Assembly: GCF_035712445.1 (NCBI RefSeq)
Contig: NZ_DASTAT010000061.1
Span: 36,864-100,863, forward strand
Reading direction: 5' to 3'
DNA length: 64,000 nucleotides
Origin: Oligoflexus sp.
Lineage (GTDB): Bacteria > Bdellovibrionota_B > Oligoflexia > Oligoflexales > Oligoflexaceae
Shown here: piece by piece, positions 24,284 through 32,285 of the stretch
Layout: the number at the start of each line of letters is the position of its first letter
Numbering within the stretch: the first letter of the stretch is position 1
Made by a program: the position numbers and the translations under genes
The notes under the pieces: generated by a model
What the model was told of the DNA's origin: nothing
Database searches by the model: none
The model's input: only the letters and a program-made list of their open reading frames with translations

Positions 24284-25492
24284 ATGAGCGGCGAACTCTT
24301 ATCCGCCGAAGACATGCGCCGCATTCGAGTCGAGTGGCGCACGGAAGCCGAAGATCGTATCCGCGCGGCTGCGGCGGTTCTTGGCCGCAGGGCCCGGGAT
24401 GAGGCCGACGCTCCGCTCATGAAGGACCTCATGCGGGTCCTTCATTCTCTGAAGGGAACCGCCGCGATGGTAGGTTTCCGCGAGGTGGCGGAATTCGTCC
24501 ATCAGATGGAAGATTACTGCGAAATGTTTCGCGGGCAAAATCCGGTGCCGTTCAGCCATTTTTCAGTGGAGCTCATGGAAAAGGCTCTGGAGGAACTCCT
24601 CGAGATCGTGGAAACGGCCGACGCTGACCATGATCCGGTCGTCGGCTCGTCTGCGGTTCGGAACGAACTGAAGACAGCGACCGAGGGCCTCTTGCGCGAA
24701 AAGGAACTTCATTTCACAGAACCGGAACTGCCGCCCCGGTCGCAGGACGCAATCAAATGGCCGGTCATCACCGCGCTTGATGAGCTGAAAAAAGACCTCA
24801 CGATCTGCCCCAGCTGTCCCTTCATCAAGGAAAGCTATCGAACTCTTCATTCGAAACACCTCAGCTCCGATGAATTGGAAAAACAGCTCACGACCCTGAA
24901 CAGTCTTAAGATTGAACCGTGCATCCTTCTGGTTGATGATGAGCCGGGCTTGACCCAGGTGGTCGGCGACCTCATCAAGCTTATCCTGCCCCGCGCGCGT
25001 CTGATCGAGGCGGATACGGGCGCAAAAGCCTTGAATCTTCTCAGCTCGGTCATGGGTGATCAGATTGATCTTGTGATCGTCGACCTTGAGATCATTGATA
25101 TGAGTGGGCTCGCTGTACTGCGTTCGCTACATGAGCTTAAAAGTCGGAGCGAAGTTTTTGCCAATGGCATGATCATGACCGCCCACAAACCCTCCGAACA
25201 GGACCTGCATGAAGGTCTGCAGTTGGGCGTTCGCGAGTTCCTGCTCAAGCCATTTGGCATTGATCATCTTTTAACAAGTCTGATCGGCCCCATCCGCGAA
25301 GCCATGATGAGCCGTTTGCTTGTCAGTATCGTTTCCTACAGCCAGCGGGTTTACATGGGTTTCAACCGACTGGAGCGTGAACCCGATGTTCAGCTTCAAA
25401 TCGGTATCCGCCGAGAGATTCACAACATGCTCACGCAGATGGCGAAAGCGCAGCGTAGTCTTCAGGACGCTCAAATGCTACCGTTCTGCTGA
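24284..25492 (+). CDS. Hpt-receiver phosphorelay protein
   Basis: 402 residues from ATG 24284 (GGAG upstream); an in-frame GTG at 24230 is the alternative. An N-terminal Hpt four-helix bundle spans ~10-115, with the phosphorylatable His54 in RVLHSLKGTAAMVGF. A linker (~130-205) contains CPSCPF. A receiver domain (~212-335) has ILLVDDEPG, Asp267 in VIVDLEIIDMSG, TAHKP and FLLKPFG. A ~65-residue helical tail closes it. There is no kinase core or output domain, so it is a relay shuttle or sink that could accept phosphate from orphan hybrid kinases such as those at 1783 and 63209 (inference). Confidence 0.88.
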   Translation: MSGELLSAEDMRRIRVEWRTEAEDRIRAAAAVLGRRARDEADAPLMKDLMRVLHSLKGTAAMVGFREVAEFVHQMEDYCEMFRGQNPVPFSHFSVELMEKALEELLEIVETADADHDPVVGSSAVRNELKTATEGLLREKELHFTEPELPPRSQDAIKWPVITALDELKKDLTICPSCPFIKESYRTLHSKHLSSDELEKQLTTLNSLKIEPCILLVDDEPGLTQVVGDLIKLILPRARLIEADTGAKALNLLSSVMGDQIDLVIVDLEIIDMSGLAVLRSLHELKSRSEVFANGMIMTAHKPSEQDLHEGLQLGVREFLLKPFGIDHLLTSLIGPIREAMMSRLLVSIVSYSQRVYMGFNRLEREPDVQLQIGIRREIHNMLTQMAKAQRSLQDAQMLPFC

Positions 25493-25526
25493 ATGATCAC
25501 CCAGCACAACGGCAGAAGGAATGCAT

Positions 25527-25733
25527 TCAAACCGTGGCTGTGCTCAGCACCGTATAGCCAGCCTCCTCGATTTCAGCGGCGAGCGTCTTCGGATCCTCGA
25601 CGCTATCCACTTTCACCAGCTTGGACGCCAAATCCACCTGAACCTTCGCCCGGCTATCGAGTTTGGTCAGCGACTTCGTGATGGCCTGGACACAGTGATT
25701 GCAGGTCATGCCCTCGACTTTAAATTCGTACAT
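25527..25733 (-). CDS. CopZ-like heavy-metal-associated domain protein
   Basis: 68 residues, a single HMA ferredoxin-like fold with the metal loop GMTCNHC (Cys11, Cys14) and the family pattern VQVDLASKLVKVDS...AEIEEAGYTV. Such proteins bind Cu(I) and hand it to P1B-type ATPases or regulators. A very strong Shine-Dalgarno (GGAAGGAGG) precedes the ATG. Upstream is a promoter with the long spacer and dyad typical of CueR-controlled copper genes, which supports copper over other metals. No ATPase gene is adjacent, so the chaperone is a single-gene unit here. Confidence 0.93.
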   Translation of the reverse strand: MYEFKVEGMTCNHCVQAITKSLTKLDSRAKVQVDLASKLVKVDSVEDPKTLAAEIEEAGYTVLSTATV

Positions 25734-25763
25734 CGAAAGATCCTCCTTCCATAAGTTGATTCC

Positions 25764-25794
25764 AGAATCGGCCTTCCCACGGTGGGAGGGTCAA
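25764..25794 (-). promoter_or_regulatory. CueR/MerR-type promoter with 19-bp spacer upstream of copZ-like gene
   Basis: Minus strand: TTGACC (25794-25789) as -35, a 19-nt spacer CTCCCACCGTGGGAAGGCC, then GATTCT (25769-25764). The spacer holds the imperfect dyad CCCTCCC...GGGAAGG centred between the elements, close to the known CueR operator ACCTTCC...GGAAGGT. The over-long 19-bp spacer is the hallmark of MerR-family activation. Confidence 0.65.
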
Positions 25795-25943
25795 GGAAAA
25801 TAATCTCTCTGGCCACTGTAAAATTTTTTGACAGTGATTTCGCCTTATTCCTTCCTGATTCTCGTGACTTACCGCCATATTTACTGGTCTATTTCCTGCA
25901 GGGTTGGCGCGGATCTCTGGCCTTTTCACGCACGAGGATACGC

Positions 25944-26729
25944 ATGAAAAATCTCCTGCTGCTTACGCTCCTGGCCGCGACCTCCTTTCACTGCCATTCC
26001 CAGTCCTCAAGTCGCGTCGCGACTCTGGAAGCGCCCAAGGCTGCGCCTTTATCTGCGGCCAGTTCCATCGTGAACACGACCTATAATACCTGGGAAAAGG
26101 ATGGCCGCTGGGAAGCGAGCATGGGGCCTTTGAATCCCAGCAAAGGCGGCATCGTCTGTGATAACGTCGATGAAAAATTTCGGACGGGCGACTATGCGCT
26201 CTGGTTTGTGGCGCCGAGTGATGTGATGCCCGAGCTGGGGCTGAAACGCTGCGGCCCCAATGTGCACGGTGGTGAGCCGTCCTGCGTCGAGAACTGGCAG
26301 CTCTGCGGCCGCAAGCTGAAAGTCAGCTGCAAGGCCGGATCACGCTGGTGCGGAACTCCGGGCAAGCCCTCGCTGCTGGCTGATTACAATGCCGCGCGCA
26401 TTCCCGTGAATAACTATGTGCCTGATTATTATGTAAAGAAGACGACGGAGGCTTTGGGGGCATCACCGGCTGTACCTGAGGCTGTCGTGCTTTATATCAC
26501 CGACTTCTGTCCTGCTGCGCATTCGCAGAATCAGGCCTCCGGTCACTGCCAAAAGCCTCAGCTGGATCTGGCGACCTCAGCCTTCCTGCTGTTAAGCCAG
26601 CAGAATGCTCAGGGCTATATTGATTCGCAGCTGGATCTTGAGGTGGAGCTTCTGCCGGAAGACGACAGCACTCCGGCCGGACCGCTTTATCCTAGCGGAC
26701 CCAATCAATCGCAAACTTCCGCCCCTTGA
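25944..26729 (+). CDS. Exported double-psi beta-barrel (expansin/barwin-like) protein
   Basis: 261 residues from ATG 25944 (GAGG upstream). The signal peptide MKNLLLLTLLAATSFHC may end in a weak lipobox. The body is Cys-rich. Residues ~40-200 carry patterns of the DPBB fold: an early NTTYNTW strand, a central WQLCGRKLKVSC (like the expansin CGxC-V-V strand) and a late VVLYITDFCPAA...KPQLDLATSAFLLL matching the expansin/RlpA pattern V-x-D-x-CP...LDLS-x-x-AF. Such proteins loosen cellulose or bind or cleave peptidoglycan. The catalytic Asp of the barrel is offered by ITDFCP. Two Cys-bounded loops are unusual insertions. The 3' end overlaps the convergent dbpA by 38 nt. Confidence 0.55.
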   Translation: MKNLLLLTLLAATSFHCHSQSSSRVATLEAPKAAPLSAASSIVNTTYNTWEKDGRWEASMGPLNPSKGGIVCDNVDEKFRTGDYALWFVAPSDVMPELGLKRCGPNVHGGEPSCVENWQLCGRKLKVSCKAGSRWCGTPGKPSLLADYNAARIPVNNYVPDYYVKKTTEALGASPAVPEAVVLYITDFCPAAHSQNQASGHCQKPQLDLATSAFLLLSQQNAQGYIDSQLDLEVELLPEDDSTPAGPLYPSGPNQSQTSAP

Positions 26730-28098
26730 TACGGCCCTGGCGCAGACGTTCGACCGCAATGCGGCCGATGGACTGCGCAACAGCCACATAAGCGATGCGA
26801 TCGTGGATCTCAATCTTGCCGATGTCCTGGGCGTCCAGGCCGCCGGCCTCTCCGGTCAAGGCCCCGAGTATATCGCCGGGGCGCAGCTTATCCTTGCGAC
26901 CACCACCAATGGAAAGCGTCGTCATCGCCGCGCCCTGATAAAGGGCCTTTTCCTGCTTCGCGATCTGCACCCGTTCGCGCTCGAAGCTTGAACCCGTGTA
27001 CGTTTCAATCGCGTCCACCTTCATGCGATCGCGGGTCGAGGCCAGGGAAATCGCAATGCCTTCCTTGCCCGCGCGACCTGTGCGGCCGATGCGGTGGACA
27101 TAGGTGTCAGCCTTCAAAGGCAGATCGTAATTGATCACCAGATCCAGATCCGCGACATCAATACCGCGCGCGGCCACATCGGTGGCGACGAGCACGCGAA
27201 TACTGCGGTTGCGAAGTTTGGCCATGACCTTGTCACGGTCCATCTGCTCCAGATCACCGTGCAGCCCGGCAGCGCTTACGCCCCATTCGTTCAAAGCTTT
27301 GGTGATTTCGGCGACCGCGGCCTTGTGATTGGAAAACACGATCGCGGTTTCTGGACGATATTGATCCAATAGCCCATGCAGGGCGGACAGTTTATTTTCA
27401 GCGCTGATCTCGACCAGGATCTGTTTCACGCTGGAGGCGGTCACCTCACCTTCATCAATGGTGATGCGCTGCGCCTCTCTTTGATAACGCGCGCTCATCC
27501 CTTCGATGCTGGCGGGAAATGTCGCCGAGAAGAAAATCGTTTGCCGATTCTTCGGAGCCGCGTCCAGAATTTTTTCCATTTCATCCGCAAAGCCCATGTC
27601 GAGCATGCGATCGGCTTCATCGAGCACGAGAAAGCGCAGAGGATTCAGATCGAGGTTCCCACGATTCAGATGATCGAGCGTGCGGCCGGGTGTGCCCACC
27701 ACGATATGCACGCCGCTTTCCAGGCTATTGGCCTGAGGCCGTGACGGTTCCCCGCCAGCCAGCACCAAAACCTGCAGTCCGGGATGACGCCGCCCAAGTT
27801 TCCGTATCTCGCGCGCCACCTGCCCGCAAAGTTCCCGCGTGGGACAAAGCACCAGGGCCTGGACCCGCCGTGCGCTCACGCGGATGCGATCGAGGATGGG
27901 CAGGGTAAACGCAGCCGTTTTGCCGCTCCCGGTCTTGGACTGGCCAATCAGGTCATGACCTTGCAGCAGGAGAGGTATGCTCTGGGCCTGAATGGGTGTC
28001 ATGGAGGCAAAACCCAACTCGGCAACGACCTGCTGCAGAGCAGGTGAAATCGCAAGCTGAGCGAAAGAGGATGGGTTTGCGGTGGGCGCTGTATGCAT
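26692..28098 (-). CDS. dbpA: ATP-dependent RNA helicase DbpA
   Basis: 468 residues from ATG 28098 (GGAGA 7 nt before); the frame continues upstream to 28194 without a ribosome site. DEAD-box motifs in order: Q motif (FASMTPIQAQSIP), SKTGSGKT (I), PTRELCGQ (Ia), GTPGR (Ib), VLDEADRMLD (II), SATF (III), ATDVAARGIDV (V), HRIGRTGRAG (VI). The C-terminal DbpA RNA-binding domain (about 395-468, SIGGGRKDKLRPGDILGAL...IGKIEIHDRIAYVAV) targets hairpin 92 of 23S rRNA and distinguishes DbpA from other DEAD-box proteins. It acts in late 50S subunit maturation. Confidence 0.95.
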   Translation of the reverse strand: MHTAPTANPSSFAQLAISPALQQVVAELGFASMTPIQAQSIPLLLQGHDLIGQSKTGSGKTAAFTLPILDRIRVSARRVQALVLCPTRELCGQVAREIRKLGRRHPGLQVLVLAGGEPSRPQANSLESGVHIVVGTPGRTLDHLNRGNLDLNPLRFLVLDEADRMLDMGFADEMEKILDAAPKNRQTIFFSATFPASIEGMSARYQREAQRITIDEGEVTASSVKQILVEISAENKLSALHGLLDQYRPETAIVFSNHKAAVAEITKALNEWGVSAAGLHGDLEQMDRDKVMAKLRNRSIRVLVATDVAARGIDVADLDLVINYDLPLKADTYVHRIGRTGRAGKEGIAISLASTRDRMKVDAIETYTGSSFERERVQIAKQEKALYQGAAMTTLSIGGGRKDKLRPGDILGALTGEAGGLDAQDIGKIEIHDRIAYVAVAQSIGRIAVERLRQGRIKGRKFAIDWVR

Positions 28099-28263
28099 AG
28101 TTTTTCTCCGGAATCCTGGGACGGAGCACCATAACGCAGGACTTCGAAAAGAGCCAGCCAAGACTGGGGACGCCCTGAGCGATATCGTGTGCATCCTCTT
28201 TCAGCACACGCATCACCAGGGCCGGTCCATCCTCTCGGGAACCAGGATTTCAGGAGCCGCGGC

Positions 28264-29112
28264 TCAGCGTGGCAAAAGGCAGCCGGGAACTTTGACATCG
28301 ACCTGCCCCTGATCGTTGCGGCAGGAATAGATCCAGAAGGTTTGCTGCGCGTAGCTATAACCCTTCTTATAGATCACAGAACCATCCTCATTCACTTCAC
28401 AGGGATTATTGACTTCGCATTTGCGGCCCGAAGTATTGCCCGTGTTATTCACGGCCACCACGGTGCGCGTACCTGCGGCCAGAACCGGCGAGCCGGAGGT
28501 GCCACCGACGACATCGCAGCTTGAAGTATAACGAATCGCGTCCTCGAAGCTCCACTTGCCTTCCTTCAGAACCGGAGCCACGGCGGCCACGGCACAGGAA
28601 TAACCGCGCTTCCAGTAGCCCGAGATGACCTCGATCTCGGTGCCGAGTTCGGGGGCCTCGCGGCTCAGCGTCAGCGCATCAATATTGAATTTCGCGCGGA
28701 TGTCGGCATAGCTTTCACGCAGCTGGTAAAGACTCATATCGGTTTTGGTCATGGTCGCGTACAGAATTTTTTCCGCGCGCACGGTTCCGAGTTTATTGGC
28801 CTTGGCCCCCAGGACATCAAAGCTTCTGCTGTTGTTTTGATTGAACACGATACGGCCTGGATCGATCATGCCCGTGCAGTGACCGTTGCTGAGCACCATG
28901 GCCTTATCAGTGTCCTGGCTATCATCAAAACGCACGAGGCTGCCCGAGCAATTCGATAGGCCCAGAATGCCTTCGAAATCATAATCCGCGGTGAAGTTCT
29001 CCACGGCATCCAGACTTTTGGGAATGGGCAGGCCAAACTCAGGCATGCTGTCCGCGTGAAGTGACGAAAAAGACGCAAGTAGGCAGGGAATCGAAAGCAG
29101 TAAGCTTTTCAT
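28264..29112 (-). CDS. Secreted trypsin/V8-like serine protease
   Basis: 282 residues with a cleavable signal peptide (MKSLLLSIPCLLASFSSLHA-D). The chymotrypsin-fold triad is His78 (LSNGHC), Asp125 (TKTDMSLYQL) and Ser206 (GGTSGSPVL). The GTSGSP form is nearer to glutamyl endopeptidases (GNSGSP) than to trypsin (GDSGGP). It contains at least eight Cys, with late pairs in KCEVNNPCEV and IYSCRND...VPGC. GAGAGGATGCC precedes the ATG. It is a probable periplasmic or secreted endopeptidase and the second S1-type protease in this window, but clearly not a paralogue of that at 18790. Confidence 0.88.
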   Translation of the reverse strand: MKSLLLSIPCLLASFSSLHADSMPEFGLPIPKSLDAVENFTADYDFEGILGLSNCSGSLVRFDDSQDTDKAMVLSNGHCTGMIDPGRIVFNQNNSRSFDVLGAKANKLGTVRAEKILYATMTKTDMSLYQLRESYADIRAKFNIDALTLSREAPELGTEIEVISGYWKRGYSCAVAAVAPVLKEGKWSFEDAIRYTSSCDVVGGTSGSPVLAAGTRTVVAVNNTGNTSGRKCEVNNPCEVNEDGSVIYKKGYSYAQQTFWIYSCRNDQGQVDVKVPGCLLPR

Positions 29113-29304
29113 GGCATCCTCTCAATGTAATGACGGCTCGTTCTGCATTCATGGCTAAACATTCGCCTGAAGCTTGGCAATACAGCTTATTTGAAATATA
29201 GCCGCCTTCGATGGGCCGCCTTACCTCAGAGTAAGAAATCAAAATAAATTTAACATGCGGGTATACGAAGCCGAAGATCACCTTCAGAGCATGAGGTGAA
29301 TGCG

Positions 29305-32100
29305 ATGTCACGAATTCTTGCGATCTTCTTATTTTTACTCAATGACTTTCTGCAGGCGGCGCCAGCTCATCAAGCGGTCGTCGAACTCGACTCCGAGCTG
29401 CAAACCTTACCTTTGGATCAGCAGCTTTGGTTTGTGGAAGATGGCGCGGGAAAATTTCAGGAGACGGATATCCTGAAGCCTGAGTTCGCGCTGCAGTTTG
29501 CACCGAACAGCAGGAAGACGCCGAACTTTGGGTTTTCCCAAGCGGCCTGGTGGGCCCGTGTGCAGCTCCGCAACACGAGTGACAAAGCTCTGACTGTTTA
29601 CGTCACCGAAGGCTACGCCGTCGTCGATCACATCAGCTTCTGGCAGGTGATACCAGACCAGGGCCTGGTCGCGCATGCGTCCATGGGAGACCGGACGCCG
29701 CATGATCCTCGGCGTGCAGCCCATCGGCTACCGACCTTCCGCATGGATCTGCCCCCTGGCGACAGCTGGCTCTATATCCGTATTCAAACGGAAGGAAGCG
29801 TAATCTTTGATATCAAGCTCCACGGCGAGGATGCCTTTCATCAGGCTAAAACCGATGACTATGTCTTTGCCTATACTCTTCTGGGCATACTCCTTGTGAT
29901 GGCACTCTATAACCTTTTCATCTGGATGCAGCTGCGTAAACTCACCTATCTCGTGTATGTGGGCTTTATTCTCACCATGATCTGGCAACCGCTCGCCTAC
30001 AGTGGGCTGGCTGTTCTTCATCTGAGCGATTACACATGGTTCATGAATAGCGGCTACATCTTTATCGCGAATAAATCCACGCTCCTCGCCTGCCTCTTCC
30101 CGGTCCTTTTTCTGTCTCTGAGGGACCGGCACCCCTGGCTTTTGCGCTTTTGCTATGCGGGGATGTTTTTCTCGGTCGTCTCCGATGTCTCGCTGCTGTC
30201 CAGCTATAACCTGGGAGCCAAAGTTTCTGTTCTGGGAGCGACGCTCGCGTCCTTCATTACTCTGACGGCCGGTATAGTCTGTTCCATGAAGCGCTTTCGC
30301 CCGGCTTACTTTTTTACTCTGGCCTGGATTGTGATGATTGTGGCCAATGTCGTCCGGATGGCTGTTGTCGCGGGACACCTGCCGGCCTCTTTCCTGGCCG
30401 AATGGGGCGTTCTGATAGGCTCGGTGGTGGAGGTCGTCCTGATCTCGCTGGCCCTGGCGGACAAGATTCGCCTTACGGAAAAGCAGGCCTTCGAAAGGAT
30501 CGAACTGCTGAACCAGGAGCTGAAGAAAGAGCATGACGCCGTCGTGCACCTGAACAACAATCTTGAGCGCATGGTCGAAGAACAGACCCGCGAAATAAAA
30601 TCCATTCTGAAGCATATTCAGATCGGTATCGTTGTAATCGGGAAAAACAAGCTGGAAATCACCGACACCTATTCGGAATCGGCCAAAAGCATTTTCAAAA
30701 CGGAAAAGATCGCTGGGGTCCATGCAGTCGACCTCCTCTTCGCCAATGCCGCGATCGACAGTGATGTGAAGAGTCAGGTGCGCTCGGTGCTGGACAACAG
30801 CATGGGTGAATCGGCCCTGAACTTCGAATTGAATTCGAATCTTCTGCCCCATGAACTGACCTATCTTTTCGGACTGGAGCAGCGGGTGCTGCAGTTCGAT
30901 TGGAATCCTGTCATGGACAAGGACGGGACGATCGAGAAGATGCTGATCTCGATCAAGGATGTGACGGCGCTGAAACAGCTGGAAGCGGAAGCCCATGAAC
31001 GTTCGCGGGAACTGGAGTGCATCGGCGAGATTCTGGACGTGACCCCGCGGAATTTCGGGATCTTCATCGACTCCGCCCAACGTTTCCTGGCCGACAACCT
31101 GCGCCTGCTGAAGAGCAACCTGCGTTTTGACAAGGAAGTTCTGAAGATCCTGCTCATCAATATGCATACGATCAAAGGCTCGGCTCGAAGCCTCGGCCTG
31201 AAGAATCTGACTCCCATGCTGCATGACAGTGAACAGCTCCTGGCCCAGTCCTTGAATAAGGATGTGAAGTGGGATCATGCGCGACTGCTCCAGGGTCAGC
31301 AGATCATTCAGAATCAGATCGATTTGTATCAGCAGTTGAACCAGGCCAAGCTCGGACGGAATTCCGGCGACGCTCTTACTTTTTCGACCGAATTCGTGGA
31401 TCGCATGCAGAACTTTTTGAGGGTCGTTGCCGACGAAGGACCATCCCAGTTCCGGCAAAAAGCGGTGAGCCTGAAGGAAGTCATTGAAAATCTGACGTTT
31501 ATTCCGGCGGAAACCGTCTTCCGCGAGGTCCTGGGAACGGCCGATATGCTCGCGCGGGATCTGCGGAAAGAGCCGCCTGTCATCGAAGTTCGGGGGCATT
31601 CCATTCATCTGTCCATGGAAGCCCAGGAGCTGGTGCGGAACACTTTTGTGCATATCATCCGTAATTCCATGGACCATGGCATCGAAACCGCATCCGAACG
31701 CAGTGCGATGGGCAAGAGTCCAGAAGGGCATATTCAAGTGTCCGTTGCTCTGGAGGACGGCCAGCTCGTGATCGTCTACCACGACGATGGCCGCGGGCTG
31801 AATCTGCGGGCAATTCGCAGGATTGCGATGGATCGTGGTCTGCTCAGGCCCGATAAGAATATTTCGCCTGAAGACATGGCCTATCTGATTTTCGAGCCGG
31901 GTTTTAGCACCGTGGAGACGGTGAATGAGATATCCGGTCGGGGCGTAGGCATGAGTGCTGTCAAAGACTATATCGAAGTGAAGGGAGGTCAGGTCAGCAT
32001 TGAGCTTCTGACCGAGACTCCTGTGATCAACCTGGACTTTGTTCCCTTCAATTTTGTCTTTCGACTGGTGCCGAAACTTTGCATTCAGGGAGTCGCCTGA
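29305..32100 (+). CDS. 7TM-DISM sensor with PAS-like, Hpt and CheA-type ATPase domains
   Basis: 931 residues from ATG 29305 (GAGG upstream; GTG 29296 is the alternative). Signal peptide to ~22; DISMED2-type sensor ~25-175; seven TM helices ~180-390; coiled coil ~390-435; PAS-like region ~435-560 ending LISIKDVTALKQLE; Hpt domain with His621 in NMHTIKGSARSLGL; CheA-type HATPase (FVHIIRNSMDHGIE, DDGRGLN, SGRGVGMSAV). As in CheA, the phosphorylated His sits in an Hpt domain N-terminal to the ATPase, but no CheW-like or receiver domain follows, so phosphate must pass to a separate receiver. The next gene is a broken relative. Expected location is the inner membrane. Confidence 0.9.
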   Translation: MSRILAIFLFLLNDFLQAAPAHQAVVELDSELQTLPLDQQLWFVEDGAGKFQETDILKPEFALQFAPNSRKTPNFGFSQAAWWARVQLRNTSDKALTVYVTEGYAVVDHISFWQVIPDQGLVAHASMGDRTPHDPRRAAHRLPTFRMDLPPGDSWLYIRIQTEGSVIFDIKLHGEDAFHQAKTDDYVFAYTLLGILLVMALYNLFIWMQLRKLTYLVYVGFILTMIWQPLAYSGLAVLHLSDYTWFMNSGYIFIANKSTLLACLFPVLFLSLRDRHPWLLRFCYAGMFFSVVSDVSLLSSYNLGAKVSVLGATLASFITLTAGIVCSMKRFRPAYFFTLAWIVMIVANVVRMAVVAGHLPASFLAEWGVLIGSVVEVVLISLALADKIRLTEKQAFERIELLNQELKKEHDAVVHLNNNLERMVEEQTREIKSILKHIQIGIVVIGKNKLEITDTYSESAKSIFKTEKIAGVHAVDLLFANAAIDSDVKSQVRSVLDNSMGESALNFELNSNLLPHELTYLFGLEQRVLQFDWNPVMDKDGTIEKMLISIKDVTALKQLEAEAHERSRELECIGEILDVTPRNFGIFIDSAQRFLADNLRLLKSNLRFDKEVLKILLINMHTIKGSARSLGLKNLTPMLHDSEQLLAQSLNKDVKWDHARLLQGQQIIQNQIDLYQQLNQAKLGRNSGDALTFSTEFVDRMQNFLRVVADEGPSQFRQKAVSLKEVIENLTFIPAETVFREVLGTADMLARDLRKEPPVIEVRGHSIHLSMEAQELVRNTFVHIIRNSMDHGIETASERSAMGKSPEGHIQVSVALEDGQLVIVYHDDGRGLNLRAIRRIAMDRGLLRPDKNISPEDMAYLIFEPGFSTVETVNEISGRGVGMSAVKDYIEVKGGQVSIELLTETPVINLDFVPFNFVFRLVPKLCIQGVA

Positions 32101-32158
32101 ACCATAAGCTTTGCGCAGAGCGAAGCGACTGCGACGCCACATCACTATTTTTATGCAC

Positions 32159-32201
32159 CTCCTGGAGGCTTCAACCTGAGAATACAGGTTTACTCCAGGA
32201 G
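32159..32201 (+). terminator. Nested hairpin after the CheA-like kinase gene
   Basis: CTCCTGGAG (32159-32167) pairs perfectly with CTCCAGGAG (32193-32201), and inside it AACCTG (32173-32178) pairs with CAGGTT (32185-32190). It lies 58 nt after the kinase stop, and a TTTTTCTT tract follows about ten bases later, so it may be a terminator of the upstream gene or a leader structure of the next. Confidence 0.45.
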
Positions 32202-32285
32202 ATCTCTGGTTTTTCTTCGTAAATCCTCGCTCAATCATTTCCGCCTGGGAGCCGAAAGCAGCCTTACCAGCGGAAGGAAACGTTC

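Noticed and set aside
29728-32238. 836-codon minus-strand frame
   Set aside because: Antisense to the CheA-like kinase; charged His/Gln-rich product typical of a shadow frame.
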